Assembly: GCA_028714275.1 (NCBI GenBank)
Contig: JAQTMP010000014.1
Location: 1-16,519 of the forward strand
DNA length: 16,519 bases
Direction: 5' to 3'
DNA from: Candidatus Paceibacterota bacterium
GTDB taxonomy: Bacteria; Patescibacteriota; Minisyncoccia; Phycocordibacterales; CAINVO01
Below are positions 14,112 to 16,519 of the stretch, piece by piece (positions within the stretch are counted from its first letter, which is position 1; the number at the start of each line of letters is the position of its first letter). The position numbers were made by a program, and so were the translations under genes. The notes under the pieces are model-generated. The model was not told the DNA's origin. It was given only the letters and a program-made list of their open reading frames with translations, and did no database searches.

Positions 14112-14517
14112 GTCTATCCGAAAGATCAAAAAGTGGTTTTTTATCTTGAGAGATTATTTTATTTTCGTTCTCAATCTCATCTTTTGTAAAAAATCTTCCC
14201 CCTTGGCTTTCTCTAATATTTATTAGCTTTTCAAAATCTTCTTCAACCCTAGTAAAATAAATAGATTTCTCATTTGGCATGGAATCATAGTAAACTCCCA
14301 AAAATTCATATGTTGCTGGTGTCCAATCAAGCTCTTCCTTAATTTCGCGGATCATGGATTCTTCAGGCTTTTCATCATCCTCTATTCCACCTCCCCAGAA
14401 ACTCCAGCAGTTTGGATATTGTTTTGCTGTTTTAGACCGAAGTGATAAATAAAATTCAAATTGATTGTTTACAATACGATAAGGGATAAGATTCGCTTTT
14501 CGTTTAACGATTTTCAT
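14098..14517 (-). CDS. NUDIX hydrolase (139 aa)
   Basis: Hydrolyses a nucleoside diphosphate linked to another group; the actual substrate cannot be read from sequence. The NUDIX box is complete except for its late Gly: Gly43-x5-Glu49-x7-Arg57-Glu58-Ile-Lys-Glu61-Glu62, then Leu-Asp-Trp where Gly is usual at the Asp position. Glu58, Glu61 and Glu62 should bind Mg2+. The N-terminus (KANLIPYRIVNNQFEFYLSL) and WSFWGGGIE are typical of MutT-like members. It follows parB by 9 bp on the minus strand, so the two are probably cotranscribed. Its last codons overlap the end of topA in convergent orientation. It looks more AT-rich than parB and topA, which may point to later acquisition (inference). Confidence 0.9.
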   Translation of the reverse strand: MKIVKRKANLIPYRIVNNQFEFYLSLRSKTAKQYPNCWSFWGGGIEDDEKPEESMIREIKEELDWTPATYEFLGVYYDSMPNEKSIYFTRVEEDFEKLINIRESQGGRFFTKDEIENENKIISQDKKPLFDLSDRLTSS

Positions 14518-14526
14518 TAAATAAAT

Positions 14527-15603
14527 TTAAATACTAAAATTCTTCACCGAGTAAAGCCCCTCACTGTTATCTTCCTGATTTTTTTCTTCAGAGGAGCGGT
14601 CATCTAGAGCAGTTTCTGAGGTTGCATCAACGATAGGCTCGAGCGGATCTGCTTGATCGACTACGGCACTAGCTGTATCTGTACTCACTTTAGCCACGTT
14701 TAGTGGCGTTGCATTTGAAATAAATTTATTCATCAGCTCATTTGGATCGCGTTTCAGACCAGTGTTGGATTTGATGAGGTCGAGAATGCCGCGAAGGTCT
14801 TCGTTTGAAAAAAAATCGATCATGAGCTTGCCCCCATTGTCCTTGCGTTCGATATGGACACGTGTGCCGAGAGTTTCCTGCAGTTTTTCTTCAAGCTCGA
14901 CAATTTCTGGATCAAAAGCACGTTCCTTTTTGCGTACTTTATCGAAAGCGATTTTACGAGCAATCACCTCCGTCTCGCGCACGGTCAATTTTTTAAAAGT
15001 AATTTCCTTGAAAAGGACTCCTTGCTCCTCGGGACGATCATTGAGCATCATCAGCGGCCGAGCATGGCCTTCGCTGATTTTTCCAGAGCTGATGGCATCC
15101 AAGATCTCCGTCGAAAGCATGAGCAGACGCAGACTATTAGAAACATACTCGCGACTTTTGCCAACCTTTTCGGCAATTTGAATATGCTTAAATTTAAATT
15201 CATCAGCCAGACGCTGAAAGGCGCGGGCCCGATCGACAGGGTTGAGATCCTCGCGTTGGAGGTTTTCAATAATAGCCAGCTCGAGTTTGACGCGGGAGTC
15301 TTCTTGGCTGGATCGAATGATGGCTGGCACCTGAGTCAAGCCGGCGAGCTTTGAGGCGCGCCAGCGCCTCTCGCCGGCGATCAGCTCATATTCTACCGCT
15401 AGACCACCGTCTTCTTTGAGCACTTCATTGCGGGTGACAGTCAGAGGCTGGAGCACGCCATACATGCGGATCGACTCCGCGAGGTCGCGCAGACGACTAA
15501 CATCAAACTCATTACGAGGCTGATATGGGTTGGGTTTGATTTTATCCACCTCAATCCAGAAGATAGCATTATTAAAAAATTGGGATGAAGATTGTTGAGC
15601 CAT
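14527..15603 (-). CDS. parB: ParB/Spo0J chromosome-partitioning protein (358 aa)
   Basis: CTP-dependent DNA clamp that loads at parS sites and works with ParA and SMC in origin segregation. The N-terminal domain (about 14-125) has IKPNPYQPR, LAESIRMYGVLQPL, the CTP-binding GERRWRAS (77-84) and ENLQREDLNP (113-122). A helix-turn-helix domain for parS follows (about 137-165: HIQIAEKVGKSREYVSNSLRL), with EGHARPLM at 178-185. Residues from about 230 form the linker and dimerisation region, and the last ~60 residues are an acidic, low-complexity tail. No parA lies in the window, and no parS-like palindrome (GTTTCAC type) was found by eye. The ATG at 15603 is preceded by TAAAAT with 6-nt spacing. 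The gene is divergent from tRNA-Leu. Confidence 0.95.
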   Translation of the reverse strand: MAQQSSSQFFNNAIFWIEVDKIKPNPYQPRNEFDVSRLRDLAESIRMYGVLQPLTVTRNEVLKEDGGLAVEYELIAGERRWRASKLAGLTQVPAIIRSSQEDSRVKLELAIIENLQREDLNPVDRARAFQRLADEFKFKHIQIAEKVGKSREYVSNSLRLLMLSTEILDAISSGKISEGHARPLMMLNDRPEEQGVLFKEITFKKLTVRETEVIARKIAFDKVRKKERAFDPEIVELEEKLQETLGTRVHIERKDNGGKLMIDFFSNEDLRGILDLIKSNTGLKRDPNELMNKFISNATPLNVAKVSTDTASAVVDQADPLEPIVDATSETALDDRSSEEKNQEDNSEGLYSVKNFSI

Positions 15604-15609
15604 GAGATG

Positions 15610-15637
15610 ATTTTAACACAGAGATTGCGTGCGACAA
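15610..15637 (-). promoter_or_regulatory. Promoter of parB, leaderless spacing
   Basis: On the minus strand TTGTCG (15632-15637) is followed by a 16-bp spacer and TAAAAT (15610-15615), then six bases and the parB ATG at 15603. Both hexamers match sigma70 consensus partly. The transcript would start at or next to the start codon. Confidence 0.55.
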
Positions 15638-15645
15638 AATCTTAT

Positions 15646-15673
15646 TTGATTTTTATCGAAATGCCATTATACT
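15646..15673 (+). promoter_or_regulatory. Promoter of tRNA-Leu
   Basis: TTGATT (15646-15651), a 16-bp spacer and TATACT (15668-15673) place the start near 15680, a few bases before the tRNA 5' end at 15684. It probably also drives the LAGLIDADG ORF and miaA behind the tRNA. Confidence 0.7.
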
Positions 15674-15683
15674 GTGCTAAGAT

Positions 15684-15765
15684 GCCAGAGTGATGAAATT
15701 GGTATCCATGCGTGACTCAAAATCACGTGCCGCAAGGCGTGAGGGTTCGAGTCCCTCCTCTGGCA
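15684..15765 (+). tRNA. tRNA-Leu, anticodon CAA
   Basis: An 82-nt class II tRNA folds cleanly. The acceptor stem is GCCAGAG (15684-15690) with CTCTGGC (15758-15764) and discriminator A at 15765. The D stem is ATG/CAT with loop AAATTGGTATC. The anticodon stem is CGTGA/TCACG with loop CTCAAAA, giving anticodon CAA (15718-15720), which reads UUG. The long variable arm has GCC-GCAA-GGC. The T arm is GAGGG-TTCGAGT-CCCTC (15741-15757). CCA is not encoded: bases after the discriminator are CAA. The anticodon is followed by A37 and A38, the A36-A37-A38 signature of MiaA substrates. There is no intron, but an in-frame ORF begins inside the gene and runs out downstream. Confidence 0.97.
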
Positions 15766-16361
15766 CAAAACAAGGTTATTTTAGACAATTAGCAATCAGT
15801 GATGACCTTTTTTTACTTGCCTATATTGTTGGACTAGCCATTGGTGATGGTAATCTTTCAAATCCAAATGGAGGGGCGACAAGATTAAGAATAAGTTGTG
15901 ATACAAAATATCCCAATCTTATAAAAAATATTCGGGAAGCACTTCAAAGACTACTTCCTAAAAATAAGGTTTCAATCGTTAAAAAACGTGGTAATTGTGT
16001 TGATGTATACTGCTACTCAAATCACTGGGAAAAAATACTTCCGTGGAAGGCATTTGGCGGATCAAAATATATTCAAAATGTCAGAGTACCTCAATGGATT
16101 AAGGATTCAAACGATTATTCTAAGGAGTGTATGAGAGGTTTAATGCAAACAGATGGCTGTGTTTATTATGATAGGGGTTATCCTATGATAAACTTTACCA
16201 CTATCATTCCTGATCTAGCTAGCGATGTTCAGGAGATGATACGCCGGCTTGGATTTACAAGTAAAATGGGCACTGTTATGGAAGTACACAGCACATACAG
16301 AATTCGTATTGCAAGGAACGTAGAAAAGTTTATTGAACTTATTAATCTAGTAAAAGATTGA
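15693..16361 (+). CDS. LAGLIDADG-type homing endonuclease-like ORF fused in frame to the tRNA-Leu gene
   Basis: Two LAGLIDADG motifs are visible, counted from a GTG at 15690: LLAYIVGLAIGDG (42-54, acidic residue Asp53) and MRGLMQTDGCV (148-158, Asp155). Between them lie beta-rich saddle segments, and before the second motif ILPWKAFGGSKYIQ and VRVPQWI, typical of the LAGLIDADG_3 type. Two motifs suggest a single-chain enzyme that cuts a long asymmetric site. No ATG, GTG or TTG occurs in frame between the tRNA end and the first motif. The only ordinary starts are inside the tRNA (15690 GTG, 15693 ATG, 15699 TTG, 15708 ATG), so the first ~25 residues would be tRNA sequence in translation. Either translation begins there, a rare start such as ATT/ATC is used, or the ORF is a remnant. 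The frame is intact and stops 1 bp before miaA. The ORF looks AT-rich, consistent with a mobile gene. Confidence 0.8.
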   Translation: MKLVSMRDSKSRAARREGSSPSSGTKQGYFRQLAISDDLFLLAYIVGLAIGDGNLSNPNGGATRLRISCDTKYPNLIKNIREALQRLLPKNKVSIVKKRGNCVDVYCYSNHWEKILPWKAFGGSKYIQNVRVPQWIKDSNDYSKECMRGLMQTDGCVYYDRGYPMINFTTIIPDLASDVQEMIRRLGFTSKMGTVMEVHSTYRIRIARNVEKFIELINLVKD

Positions 16362-16362
16362 T

Positions 16363-16519
16363 ATGAAAAAAATACAAAAGAAAAAAAACTCTTCTCACCT
16401 CCCCACCATCCTCGTCATCCTCGGCCCCACAGCCTCGGGTAAAAGTGACTTAGCGGTGAAAATTGCCTTAAAAACCCCTCAAGGCGCGGAAATTATTTCT
16501 GCAGACTCACGTCAGGTCT
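16363..16519 (+). CDS. miaA: MiaA, tRNA dimethylallyltransferase (N-terminal 52 residues; cut by window edge)
   Basis: Transfers a dimethylallyl group to N6 of A37 in tRNAs that read codons starting with U. After a Lys-rich start (MKKIQKKKNS) the fragment shows the P-loop GPTASGKS (21-28) and the downstream DSRQV motif (48-52), which together are distinctive of MiaA; the invariant Asp48 of this motif lies in the active site. The remaining ~250 residues are beyond the window. The ATG follows the stop of the LAGLIDADG ORF by one base, with no Shine-Dalgarno, so translation is probably coupled or initiated without one. A tRNA of the type MiaA modifies is encoded about 600 bp upstream on the same strand. 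Confidence 0.93.
   Translation, partial: MKKIQKKKNSSHLPTILVILGPTASGKSDLAVKIALKTPQGAEIISADSRQV

Noticed and set aside
15684..15765. Possibility that the LAGLIDADG gene lies in a tRNA intron
   Set aside because: All tRNA arms are contiguous and complete in 82 nt, so there is no intron; the ORF is 3' of the tRNA.
1..16519. CRISPR array, insertion sequences or prophage genes
   Set aside because: No regularly spaced direct repeats, transposase, integrase or phage structural motifs were found on either strand.

Overview
The window looks like a bacterial chromosome segment from the Candidate Phyla Radiation (Patescibacteria), most likely a Parcubacteria-type lineage. This is inferred from gene content and style: compact genes with 1-50 bp gaps, single-copy housekeeping genes (uvrB, tgt, serS, ftsQ-like, dprA, topA, parB, miaA), short divergent membrane proteins, a membrane-anchored Clp-like ATPase, and a LAGLIDADG gene attached to a tRNA. 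Stops are TAA, TAG and TGA, so the standard bacterial code fits and the TGA-as-glycine CPR lineages do not. No rRNA or marker is present to fix the taxon.

Layout. 1-951 (-): 5' part of uvrB, cut by the window edge. 1056-2149 (+): two unrecognised genes from one strong sigma70-like promoter, ending in a terminator at about 2166-2226. 2245-3540 (-): tgt. 3592-4050 (-): a small unit with promoter, hairpin-rich leader, 71-aa membrane protein and terminator. 4061-4165: a perfect 26-bp inverted repeat just after the next operon. 4165-10813 (-): the run serS, ftsQ-like, 128-aa membrane protein, membrane Clp-like ATPase, S11 D,D-peptidase-like protein, FKBP isomerase. 10880-14111 (+): dprA and topA, divergent from serS. 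14098-15603 (-): parB then a NUDIX hydrolase whose end overlaps topA. 15684-16519 (+): tRNA-Leu(CAA), a LAGLIDADG endonuclease ORF whose only usual start codons lie inside the tRNA, and the 5' end of miaA.

How the genes fit together. The long minus-strand run joins one translation gene (serS) to envelope functions: division (FtsQ), cell-wall trimming (S11), extracytoplasmic folding (FKBP), and a membrane ATPase that seems to have lost one ATPase site and the usual pore loop of the other. The plus-strand pair serves DNA uptake/recombination and supercoiling. ParB serves segregation. MiaA modifies A37 of tRNAs of exactly the type encoded just upstream.

The most general signal is in expression. 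Most native genes lack a Shine-Dalgarno sequence, and at least six have a -10-like hexamer (TATAAT, TATAGT, TATACA or TAAAAT) ending exactly 6 nt before the start codon, as expected for leaderless mRNAs. The two plus-strand genes at 1056-2149 instead have a long leader and clear Shine-Dalgarno sites, and look more GC-rich, suggesting a different origin. All functional calls are by reading protein motifs; no database search was run.
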